This document shows positions 15,874-23,675 of a stretch of DNA of 58,472 nucleotides, piece by piece. Numbering within the stretch: position 1 is the stretch's first letter; each line of letters begins with the position of its first letter. Origin of the DNA: Acidisphaera sp. (GTDB taxonomy: Bacteria; Pseudomonadota; Alphaproteobacteria; Acetobacterales; Acetobacteraceae); assembly GCA_019240395.1 (NCBI GenBank), contig JAFAYM010000087.1:1-58472 (forward strand), given 5' to 3'. Position numbers and translations under genes: made by a program. Under the pieces are notes generated by a model. That model searched no databases. It saw only the letters and a program-made list of their open reading frames with translations, and was not told the origin of the DNA.

Positions 15874-17508
15874 TCAGCGCCAGTTCCCCTCGACACGATC
15901 GTAGCTGCCGACGCGCAGATCGGCGGCACCGCCGACCAGCTGGCCCTTGGCGATCTTGCCGGAGGCCGTCTTCGGCAGCTCGGCAGCGTAGGCGATGTAG
16001 CGCGGCAGCTTGAAGGGCGCGAGGTGCTGCGCGCAATGGGCGACGATGCGCTCGGGCGGCACGCCGGCCCGCGTGTGGTCGGGCTGCAGCACCACGTAGA
16101 TCTTCACCTCCTCCCCGCGCGTGGGATCGGGCACCGGCACGGCAGCGGCCTCCAGCACCTCGGGGAGGGCGGCGACCACTGCCTCGACTTCGCGTGCCGC
16201 GATGTTCTCTCCGGCTCGGCGGATCATGTCTTTCACCCGGCCGACGATGGTGTAATAGCCGCCGGCGTCGCGGCGGAACAGGTCGCCCGTGCGGAACCAG
16301 TCGCCGTGGAACGCCGCCGCGGTTGCCTCCGGCTTGTTGTAGTAGCCGCGCAGCAGGCCGGGGCCGCGGATCAGCAGCTCGCCGATGCTGCCGTCCGGCA
16401 AGTTGTTGCCGGCGTCATCGGCGATACGCGCCTCGCGGAACGGCGAGGGCAGGCCGCAGGAGCCGGAGCCCACCATCTCCGCCGCCTCCAGCGGCACGGA
16501 GAGGCCGGAGCCGATCTCGGTCATGCCGAAGGCCTCGCGCGCGCAGAGGTCGAAGCGCTCTTCCAGCTCGGCGTGGCGCGCGCGGTCGAAGCCGTAAACG
16601 TTAGCGCGGATCACGTCGTTGTCGCGATCCTGCGGCGTCGGCGGCTGTTTCAGCACGATGCCGGGCAGCATGCAGAACTGGATGCGATAGCGGCGCACCC
16701 ACTCCATGAAGCGGCTGGCGCTCTGCCGGCGCGCGACGAACAGCGTGGCGCGATGGTGCAGCGCCATCAGCAGATGCCATTGCGGGTCCATGTAGAAGAA
16801 CGGCGTCGCCGAGAGGATCCGTTCGTAGCGCCGGGCATCGCGATGCGCCGCCACCCGGCCGATGGTGAGCCAGTAGCGGTGCGACAGCATGCAGCCCTTG
16901 GGAAAGCCGGTCGTGCCGCTGGTGTACTGGATGTTCAGCAGGTCATCGAGATCGGGCGGCGGCGGTTCGAAGCGCGCATCGCCGTCCTGCAGCATGCCGT
17001 CCCAGGACCGCCGGCCGGTTTGCGGTGGCCCCAGCACGATGACACGCCGGTCGTCGAGTTGCGGCGGCCGGCGGTCCAGCGCCTCCAGCGCCGGCAGGCA
17101 GGCCTGGTCGATGACGAGGTGCTCGACGTCACCGTCCTCCAGCACGTAGAGCAGCTCGCGCGCGGTATAGGCGATGTTGAGCGGCACCATCACCGCGCCG
17201 AGCCGAGCCAGCGCCAGCCAGGTCAGCGGCAGCGCCGCGACATTGGGCAGCATGACGCCGACATGGCTGCCGGAACCGATGCCGGCCTGCGACAGGCCCG
17301 AGGCGAGCCGCCGCACGGTGTCGCGCAAGCCGGCATAGGTGATGGTCTCGCCGCTTTCGAAGAAATTCCAGGCGAGCGCGTCCGGCGCCGCGTCCGCCGC
17401 CGCATCCAGCAGCGCCATCAGATTTCCCGGCAGCCTCTCCTGCTCGATGCGGCGGCGACGCTCCTCGGGCGATGGCACGGCGGCGGCGAGCACGCTCTGT
17501 CGGGACAT
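15874..17508 (-). CDS. AMP-dependent acyl-CoA synthetase/ligase
   Basis: A 544-residue adenylate-forming enzyme that joins a carboxylic acid to CoA with ATP. The P-loop-like motif YTSGTTGFPKG spans residues 195-205. Further motifs are AFGMTE, YTIVGRVKDMIRRAGENI and the C-terminal lysine motif PKTASGKIAK. The first gene of the operon, it is followed by the importer ATPase after 2 bases. I chose the ATG at 17508 because the family begins near here; the open frame extends to 17790 only through the divergent promoter region. With the ammonia-lyase-like gene downstream, a beta-amino acid is a reasonable guess for its substrate, but carnitine- or crotonobetaine-type substrates are also possible. 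Confidence 0.88.
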   Translation of the reverse strand: MSRQSVLAAAVPSPEERRRRIEQERLPGNLMALLDAAADAAPDALAWNFFESGETITYAGLRDTVRRLASGLSQAGIGSGSHVGVMLPNVAALPLTWLALARLGAVMVPLNIAYTARELLYVLEDGDVEHLVIDQACLPALEALDRRPPQLDDRRVIVLGPPQTGRRSWDGMLQDGDARFEPPPPDLDDLLNIQYTSGTTGFPKGCMLSHRYWLTIGRVAAHRDARRYERILSATPFFYMDPQWHLLMALHHRATLFVARRQSASRFMEWVRRYRIQFCMLPGIVLKQPPTPQDRDNDVIRANVYGFDRARHAELEERFDLCAREAFGMTEIGSGLSVPLEAAEMVGSGSCGLPSPFREARIADDAGNNLPDGSIGELLIRGPGLLRGYYNKPEATAAAFHGDWFRTGDLFRRDAGGYYTIVGRVKDMIRRAGENIAAREVEAVVAALPEVLEAAAVPVPDPTRGEEVKIYVVLQPDHTRAGVPPERIVAHCAQHLAPFKLPRYIAYAAELPKTASGKIAKGQLVGGAADLRVGSYDRVEGNWR

Positions 17509-17782
17509 CGTCGCCCGATCAGCAGAGCGCCGAGGCGCCGGCGGGGCGGTACCGTTGCATCGTCGATCCTTCCCTCCGGCCAGCGCGGCTGTCAACCGCG
17601 CGGGAATACCAGGCATGATCCTCTTCGGGATGATAGGCTCGTCCGGGAGCAGGCGAGGGGCTGTGCCCGCATCCGAAGACAGGGTAGAGCCGGCTGCTTG
17701 AGCGTACGGACGCGTGGAGGCAGGCGTGGACGAGATCGTGATCGAAGCCGAGGCAGAAGCGGCGTTCGCGGAGGAGCTTGCC
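17509..17782. promoter_or_regulatory. Divergent intergenic region between two amino-compound gene sets
   Basis: These 274 bases must hold the promoters for the leftward CoA ligase-importer operon and for the rightward molybdoenzyme gene. I cannot single out a -35/-10 pair with confidence in either direction. GGAGGAG at 17770-17776 is the ribosome site of the rightward gene. Confidence 0.4.
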
Positions 17783-20125
17783 GTGGGCAACGCCAGGCCA
17801 CGCTACACCGCCTCGCATTGGGGCATTTACGAGGTCGCGGCGCGGCAGGGCGAAGCGCCGTCGCTGCAGCCGTTCGCGCGCGATCCGGACCCGTCGCCGA
17901 TCGGCCTGCACCAGACCAGCGCCGAAGTGGCGAGGCTGCGGGTGCGGCGTCCGGCGGTGCGGCGGAGCTGGCTGGAACACGGCCCGGCGCGGGGTTGCGA
18001 TCATCATGGCCGGCAGCGCGGTCGGGAGGCTTTCGTCGAGGTCGATTGGCAGACGGCGGAACGTCTGGTCGCCGACGAGATCGATCGCGTGCGCAAGACA
18101 TTCGGCAACGCCGCGATCTTCGGCGGTTCCTATGGCTGGGGCAGCGCCGGACGCTTCCACCACGCGCAGAGCCAGGTGCATCGTTTCCTCAACGCGACCG
18201 GCGGCTATGTCCGCCACCTCGACAGCTACAGCCTCGGCGCCGGGCGCGTGCTGATGCCGCATGTCGTCGCGAGCATGGATGAGCTGAACGCCTCGCACAC
18301 CTCGTGGGACGTGCTGTCGGCGCACACGCGACTGTTCGTCGGCTTCGGTGGCGTGCCGCTCAAGAACACGCAGATCTCTTCCGGCGGCGCCGGCGACCAC
18401 CGCGTGCGGGCGGGCCTGCGCGCCATGGCGCGGGCCGGCACGCGGTTCGTCAACATCAGCCCGGTGCGCGACAATTTCGAGACCGGCGCCGACGTCGAGT
18501 GGATCCCCATCCGGCCTAACACCGACACCGCGCTGATGCTGGCCGTTGCCTTCGTGCTGCATGCCGAGGGCCGCGCCGATCGCGGCTTTCTCGATCGCTG
18601 CTGCACCGGCTACGACGCCTTCGTGCCATACCTCACCGGCGCGTCGGACGGCATTGCCAAAAACCCGGATTGGGCCGCGGCGATCACCGGCGTACCGGCG
18701 GCGCGCATCACCGCACTGGCGCGCGACATGGCCGGGACGCGCACCATGCTGAACGCCGCCTATTCCCTGCAGCGCGCCGCGCATGGCGAGCAGCCGTTCT
18801 GGATGCTGGTCACGCTCGCCGCCATGCTCGGGCAGATCGGGCTGCCCGGCGGCGGCTTCGGCGTCGGTTATGGCGCGATGAACGCGCAGGGCAGCGCGCA
18901 TCCGCGCTTTTCCGGTCCCTCACTGCCGCAGGGCCGCAATGCGGTGGAGGCCTTCATCCCGGTCGCGCGCATCGCCGACATGCTGCTGCATCCGCGCGAG
19001 CGCTTTGCGTACAACGGCGGCGTCCACGCCTATCCCGACATCAGGCTGATCTACTGGGCCGGCGGCAATCCATTCCACCACCACCAGGATCTGAACCGGC
19101 TGCTGCGCGCCTGGCGGGAGAAGCCGGAGACGATCGTGGTCCACGAGCAATACTGGACGCCGACCGCCAAGCTCGCCGACATCGTGCTGCCGGCGACCAC
19201 CACGCTGGAGCGCAACGACATTGGCGCCAGCACGCTCGAAGGCTTCCTGGTGGCGATGACGAAATCGGCCGAACCGCCCGGCGAGGCGCGCGACGATTTC
19301 ACGACGTTCTCGGCGATCGCGCGAAGGCTCGGCTGTGCGGAGATCTTTACCGAAGGCCGGGACGAGCGGCAGTGGCTGGAGGCGATCTACGGGGAGTCCG
19401 CTCGCCGCGCCCGCGAGGCCGGGGTTGCGCTGCCCGATTTCGCGACCTTCTGGCGCGAGGGGCTGGTCGATCTCTCGCCGCAGGACCGTCCGGTGACGAT
19501 GCTCGAGGCGTTCCGCCGCGCCCCCGAGGCGCATCCGCTGAAGACGCCATCTGGGCGGATCGAGATCTTTTCCGAGCGCATCGCCGGCTTCGGCCTGGCG
19601 GAGTGTGCGGGCCATCCCGTCTGGCTGACGCCCTTCGAGTGGCTCGGCGACACGCGCGCCCGGCGCTATCCCCTGCACCTGCTGTCCGACCAGCCCTCCC
19701 GCCGGCTGCACAGCCAGCTCGATCACAGCCCGCACAGCCTGGCCGGCAAGGTCGCCGGACGCGAGGCGGTGTTCCTCAACCGCGAGGACGCCGCCGTGCG
19801 CGGCATCGCGGCCGGCGATCTTGTCGAACTGTTCAACGATCGCGGACGCTGCCTCGCCGGCGCCGTCGTCACCGACGACCTGATGCCGGGGGTGGCGCGC
19901 CTGGCGACCGGGGCGTGGTTCGATCCCGGCGAGGAGCTCGAGAAGCACGGCAATCCGAACGTGCTGACGCTCGATCGGGGCTCGTCGGGCCTGGCGCAGG
20001 GGTGCAGCGCGCAGACCTGCCTCATCGAGGCGGGGCGCTATGCCGGGGAGCCGCCGCCGGTGACCGCGCACGCGCCGCCCGAGCTGATCTCGTCGCAACC
20101 GGCGGTGGATGTTGCGGCCGTCTGA
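17783..20125 (+). CDS. Molybdopterin guanine dinucleotide-dependent oxidoreductase, BisC/TorZ type
   Basis: A 780-residue enzyme of the DMSO reductase family without a [4Fe-4S] binding motif or an export signal, as in biotin sulfoxide reductase. It reduces an S-oxide or N-oxide. RYTASHWGIYEV starts the domain. GGSYGWGSAGRFHHAQSQ (about 114-131) includes S116, at the position of the molybdenum-ligating serine. NAQGSAHPRFSGPSLPQG and WTPTAKLADIVLPATTTLERND belong to the cofactor and substrate domains, and the C-terminal domain starts near RRYPLHLLSDQPSRRLHS. I chose the GTG at 17783, which has GGAGGAG six bases upstream and gives a normal-length N-terminus; GTG at 17714 or 17726 would add 23 or 19 residues. 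The stop codon lies inside the next gene. Confidence 0.85.
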   Translation: MGNARPRYTASHWGIYEVAARQGEAPSLQPFARDPDPSPIGLHQTSAEVARLRVRRPAVRRSWLEHGPARGCDHHGRQRGREAFVEVDWQTAERLVADEIDRVRKTFGNAAIFGGSYGWGSAGRFHHAQSQVHRFLNATGGYVRHLDSYSLGAGRVLMPHVVASMDELNASHTSWDVLSAHTRLFVGFGGVPLKNTQISSGGAGDHRVRAGLRAMARAGTRFVNISPVRDNFETGADVEWIPIRPNTDTALMLAVAFVLHAEGRADRGFLDRCCTGYDAFVPYLTGASDGIAKNPDWAAAITGVPAARITALARDMAGTRTMLNAAYSLQRAAHGEQPFWMLVTLAAMLGQIGLPGGGFGVGYGAMNAQGSAHPRFSGPSLPQGRNAVEAFIPVARIADMLLHPRERFAYNGGVHAYPDIRLIYWAGGNPFHHHQDLNRLLRAWREKPETIVVHEQYWTPTAKLADIVLPATTTLERNDIGASTLEGFLVAMTKSAEPPGEARDDFTTFSAIARRLGCAEIFTEGRDERQWLEAIYGESARRAREAGVALPDFATFWREGLVDLSPQDRPVTMLEAFRRAPEAHPLKTPSGRIEIFSERIAGFGLAECAGHPVWLTPFEWLGDTRARRYPLHLLSDQPSRRLHSQLDHSPHSLAGKVAGREAVFLNREDAAVRGIAAGDLVELFNDRGRCLAGAVVTDDLMPGVARLATGAWFDPGEELEKHGNPNVLTLDRGSSGLAQGCSAQTCLIEAGRYAGEPPPVTAHAPPELISSQPAVDVAAV

Positions 20126-21158
20126 CGAGGCCGAGGCACCCGCCGCGCTGCTGCGCCGCTGCCGGGTCCACGCGCCCACGCCGCTGCTCGCCTTGCCGGG
20201 GCTGGCACGGGCGCTGGGCGTCGCCGCGGTGCTCGCCAAGGACGAAGGACAGCGGCCGCTCGGCAGCTTCAAGGCGCTGGGCGGCGTGTACGCCGGTCTA
20301 CGCGCGCTCGCCCGCAGCTGCGGCGTGCCGGTTGCGGCGCTGCTCGATCCGGCGCGGCGGCACCCGGCGCTGCCGGCTTTGGTCTGTGCGAGCGACGGCA
20401 ATCACGGCCTGGCGGTCGCCGCCGCGGCGCGACTGGCGGGTGCTCCGGCGCGCGTGTTCCTGCCGGCATCGGTGCCGGGCGCGCGGGCGGCGCGCATCGC
20501 GGCCAAGGGCGCCGAGATCGTCCGCATCGCCGGGACCTATGATGACGCGGTCCGCGCGGCGGCCGCGGCGGCCGGCACCGGGAGGGCCCTGCTGGTGGCC
20601 GACACCGGCACCGACCCGGACGATCCGGTGATCGGCGACGTGATGGCCGGCTACGGGGTCATCGCCGAGGAGATCCGGGCGCAGCTCGCCGAAAGCGGGC
20701 AGCCGCCGCCCACCCACTTGTTCGTGCAGGCCGGCGTGGGCGGGCTTGCCGCTGCGATGGCCGAGGGGCTGCACGGGATGATGGCGCCGCCCGGCCGCAT
20801 CGTCGTCGTCGAGCCGGCGCGAACGGCCTGCGTCGGCGCGGCGCTCGCCGCCGGGCGGCCCGTCGCGGTGCCTGGTGCGTTGGACACGGTGGCGGAGATG
20901 CTGTCCTGCGGCGAGGCCTCGGCGCCGGCCTTTGCCGTCCTGCGCCGGCACGGGGCGGTAGCGGTGGCGGTGGAGGAAGCGGAGCTGGCCGAGGCGCCCG
21001 GCTACCTGCTGGGGATGGGCGGCCCGGCGACGACGCCCTCCGGCGCGGCTGGACTCGCCGGGCTGCGCGCCGCGCTCGCCGACCCGCGTTGCGGCCTGGG
21101 CGGGGCCAGCCGGATCATGCTGCTGATCACCGAAGCGCCGTTATACCAACGGCCATAA
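20109..21158 (+). CDS. PLP-dependent diaminopropionate ammonia-lyase-like enzyme
   Basis: A 349-residue fold-type II PLP enzyme. The Schiff-base lysine is K55 in LGSFKALGG, and the phosphate/substrate loop is ASDGNHGLAVA (94-104). The segments VADTGTDPDDPVIGDVMAGYG and FVQAGVGGLAAAMAEG resemble diaminopropionate ammonia-lyase (DpaL/YgeX), which splits 2,3-diaminopropionate to pyruvate and two ammonias. It is a little shorter than E. coli DpaL (about 400 residues), so its substrate may differ. The gene overlaps the molybdoenzyme gene by 17 bases, and they are surely cotranscribed. Its stop codon lies inside a hairpin at 21145-21173. Confidence 0.78.
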   Translation: MLRPSDEAEAPAALLRRCRVHAPTPLLALPGLARALGVAAVLAKDEGQRPLGSFKALGGVYAGLRALARSCGVPVAALLDPARRHPALPALVCASDGNHGLAVAAAARLAGAPARVFLPASVPGARAARIAAKGAEIVRIAGTYDDAVRAAAAAAGTGRALLVADTGTDPDDPVIGDVMAGYGVIAEEIRAQLAESGQPPPTHLFVQAGVGGLAAAMAEGLHGMMAPPGRIVVVEPARTACVGAALAAGRPVAVPGALDTVAEMLSCGEASAPAFAVLRRHGAVAVAVEEAELAEAPGYLLGMGGPATTPSGAAGLAGLRAALADPRCGLGGASRIMLLITEAPLYQRP

Positions 21159-21173
21159 AGAATGACCGTTGGT
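21145..21173 (+). terminator. Hairpin overlapping the lyase stop codon
   Basis: ACCAACGG (21145-21152) pairs with CCGTTGGT (21166-21173). The stem is extended by CAT/ATG across one mismatch, leaving a short AAAGA loop that includes the last base of the TAA stop. There is no clear T run on the plus strand, so it may be a weak terminator or an mRNA-stabilising hairpin. Confidence 0.4.
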
Positions 21174-21218
21174 TAACGCCTTTATTTGGCGCGCCGCCGC
21201 CCTCCAACCCGGCGCGCG

Positions 21219-21269
21219 ATACCAGCCGGCGGGAGCGTTGGAAGAGTCAACGCTTCCGCCGGCTGGTAT
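21219..21269. terminator. 22-bp-stem hairpin between convergent genes
   Basis: Bases 21219-21240 pair with 21248-21269. All 22 positions pair except one G-T, with a 7-base GAAGAGT loop. The stem begins ATACCAGCCGGCGG and ends AGCGTTG. It sits between the lyase gene and the convergent DNA ligase gene; its last base overlaps the ligase stop codon. It is probably a bidirectional terminator, or a dispersed palindromic element used as one. Confidence 0.6.
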
Positions 21270-22285
21270 TACCTGAGTGAAGGCGCCCCGGACCTTTCGA
21301 TCTGCTGCATCGTGCACTGCCGGGGTGCCTTGTCCGGCCGGAACCGCAGCAGGGTCGTGCCGTGGCGGAACCGCTCGCCCGAGACGTGGTCGTATTGCAC
21401 CTCGACGACCAGTACCGGCCGCAACGGCTGCCAATCGTGGGTCTTGCCGGAACTCCACCGGCTCGGCCCGCCCGGTGCCTTGCCGGTGAAACCCGGCGGT
21501 TCCACCAGCTTCTCCAGCCTGTCCGTCAGGGCGGGCCGGTCCTCGCGCCGGATGGTCGCGGTGAAGCCGACATGGTTGAGCAGCCCGGCGCCGTCGTAGA
21601 GCCCGAGCAGCAGCGAGCCGACCTGGCGCTCGCGCTGGAGATAGCGGAAGCCGCCGACCACGCAATCCGCCGAGCGGATCAGCTTGACCTTGACCACGGC
21701 GTCGCGGTGCCCCGAGCGATAGGGCTTGTCGAGGCGCTTGGCGACGACGCCGTCCCGCCCGGTGCCGAGGGTCTGCATCCATTGCCGTGCCTCGGCCGCA
21801 TCGCGGCTCACCGGCGAGAGCGCGAGGCGCTCGTTGACGTGCGGCGCCATCAGCGATTCCAGCGCGGCCCGGCGTCGCTGAAGGGGCAGGGCGGTGAGAT
21901 CCCGGCCGGTGTCGTCGACCAGGAGATCGAACAGCATGTAGCGGGCGGGATGGGCGGCAGCCAGCTTGCGCACCCGGCTGGCGGCGGGATGCAGGCGCAT
22001 CTGCAGCTCCTCGAAGTCGGGCACGCCGTCGACCGGCACGACGATCTCGCCGTCGAGCACGCAGCGTGGCACTGCCAGCTCGCTCAGCGCTGCGAGCAGT
22101 TCGGGGAAATAGCGGCCGAGCGGCTGGCCGGACTTCGACCGCAGATCGACCGAGGACGCATCGCGGAAGGCCAGGCAGCGGAAGCCGTCCCATTTCGGCT
22201 CGTACTGCCACTCCGGCCCATCCGGAAGGCTCGGCACGCTCTCGGCTTCCATCGGGGGATAGGCGGTATCGAGGGGCAGGGCCAT
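21269..22285 (-). CDS. ATP-dependent DNA ligase (LigC/LigD ligase-domain type)
   Basis: A 338-residue stand-alone ligase with an adenylation domain and an OB domain. Motif I is EPKWDGFR with nucleophilic lysine K31. Motif III is YMLFDLL, motif IV is DGVVAKRLD and motif V is VVKVK. The OB domain ends in RPVLVVEVQYDHVSGERFRHGTTLLRFRPDK. There is no polymerase or phosphoesterase domain, so it is not a full LigD. Such proteins work in Ku-dependent end joining or base excision repair; no ku gene is in this window. Confidence 0.88.
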   Translation of the reverse strand: MALPLDTAYPPMEAESVPSLPDGPEWQYEPKWDGFRCLAFRDASSVDLRSKSGQPLGRYFPELLAALSELAVPRCVLDGEIVVPVDGVPDFEELQMRLHPAASRVRKLAAAHPARYMLFDLLVDDTGRDLTALPLQRRRAALESLMAPHVNERLALSPVSRDAAEARQWMQTLGTGRDGVVAKRLDKPYRSGHRDAVVKVKLIRSADCVVGGFRYLQRERQVGSLLLGLYDGAGLLNHVGFTATIRREDRPALTDRLEKLVEPPGFTGKAPGGPSRWSSGKTHDWQPLRPVLVVEVQYDHVSGERFRHGTTLLRFRPDKAPRQCTMQQIERSGAPSLR

Positions 22286-22427
22286 GCCGGGGCAACGGCG
22301 GGGCGCCGGGCCGGTTGCCGCACCTCGCCCGCCTCCGCCGGGGTCGCAAAGCGATTCCGGTGAGGCCGATATTGCTTTAGGGTTGAGTACGGCGCCGCTG
22401 CGCCCGGAGCCTCCCAGCCGCGCCCGT

Positions 22428-23675
22428 ATGAGCCAAGCCTCCCCCGACGACGAGCATGACCGGATGCAGGCGGCGCAGATCGCCGGTATCGAGGCGATCC
22501 TGGCGCAGCTGCCCGACGATCACGTCGAGGTGCCGTTCCTACAGGCGCGGCTGCACGCCGGCAGGGGCGACATCGACGCCGCTCAGCGGGTTCTCGCCGC
22601 CGGCATATACCGCAACTTCCCCGTCATCGCCGCCGATCGGGTGCTGCTGGAGAAGGCGCTGGCGGCGCTGTTCCTGGGCCGCTGCTTCGACCTGATGAGC
22701 AGCCTGATCGCCGCCACCCACGGGCAGCACATCCTGGTCGACGCCTCCGATCCTCAGCCTGACATCAATCTGGCCAGCGTCGTGCGCTGGCAGGTTGCCG
22801 GGGATGGCGCGACCGCGTTCCGCTTCCATGACGCGATCTTCCGGCATGGGTTCATGGAGACGCTGGTCCAGCGATGGGTCTCGGTCCTGCGCCTCTTCCT
22901 CCCGCATTTGCAGGCGCGCGACATCCCGAGCGGCGAGGTCATGCTCAACCTCGAGGATCGCGGCGTGCTGCCGGGACTGGCGTTCTGCGACAACCGGCCG
23001 GAGTTCTTCCTGATCCCCGACGCGACCTTTGCCGGGCTCGACGGCTATGCCGAGGTGAAGCGCCACTTCGTCGATCACGGCGTGCCGTGGGAGCAGCGGC
23101 GCCCGGTGGCGTTCTGGCGCGGCGCGACGACGGGCTGGCACACGGCCGCGGGAACGCCGGTGGCGGATTGGCGGGAGCTGCCGCGCATCAAGCTGTGCGC
23201 GCTGGCCCAGGCGCCGGTCGCGCGCGAGCTGCTGGATGCGGCGATCACCGGCGTCGTGCAGATCGACGACCCGCAAGCGGCCGCCGAGATCGAACGCTGC
23301 GGCTATCTGCGGCCGTACGCGCCCAACACCGATGTGCAGAACTACAAGTTCAACATCGATATCGACGGCAACACCAATTCCTGGCCCGGCCTGTTCAGCA
23401 AGCTCTGCGCCGGCAGTCCGGTGCTGAAGGTGCAGTCGGCCGGCGGCTTTCGCCAGTGGTATTACGAGCGCCTGACCCCCTGGGAGAATTTCGTCCCGGT
23501 GCAGGCCGACATGTCCGATCTGATCGAGAAGGTCGCCTGGCTCGCCTGTCACGACGAGATCGCCTGCCAGATCGGGCGCAACGGCGCGCAGTTGGCCTAC
23601 GCCATGACGGTGCAGAGCGAGGCACTGGCTGTCGGTCCGACGATCCGCGCCGCCTTTAGATGGGCAGGCGGGTGA
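22428..23675 (+). CDS. Glycosyltransferase family 90 (LpsA/CAP10-like)
   Basis: A 415-residue protein with no signal or membrane segment. The first 100 residues are helical and TPR-like in character (FLQARLHAGRGDIDAAQRVLAAGI). The C-terminal half carries the GT90 motifs: VAFWRGATTG, then NYKFNIDIDGNTNSWPGLFSKLCAGS, then QWYYERLTPWENFVPV. GT90 enzymes transfer xylose, glucose or similar sugars; bacterial members modify lipopolysaccharide or capsule. The ATG at 22428 has no strong ribosome site, and 22464 is an alternative. The last 20 bases overlap the end of the convergent Wzz-like gene, so both may be part of a surface-polysaccharide function. Confidence 0.82.
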   Translation: MSQASPDDEHDRMQAAQIAGIEAILAQLPDDHVEVPFLQARLHAGRGDIDAAQRVLAAGIYRNFPVIAADRVLLEKALAALFLGRCFDLMSSLIAATHGQHILVDASDPQPDINLASVVRWQVAGDGATAFRFHDAIFRHGFMETLVQRWVSVLRLFLPHLQARDIPSGEVMLNLEDRGVLPGLAFCDNRPEFFLIPDATFAGLDGYAEVKRHFVDHGVPWEQRRPVAFWRGATTGWHTAAGTPVADWRELPRIKLCALAQAPVARELLDAAITGVVQIDDPQAAAEIERCGYLRPYAPNTDVQNYKFNIDIDGNTNSWPGLFSKLCAGSPVLKVQSAGGFRQWYYERLTPWENFVPVQADMSDLIEKVAWLACHDEIACQIGRNGAQLAYAMTVQSEALAVGPTIRAAFRWAGG

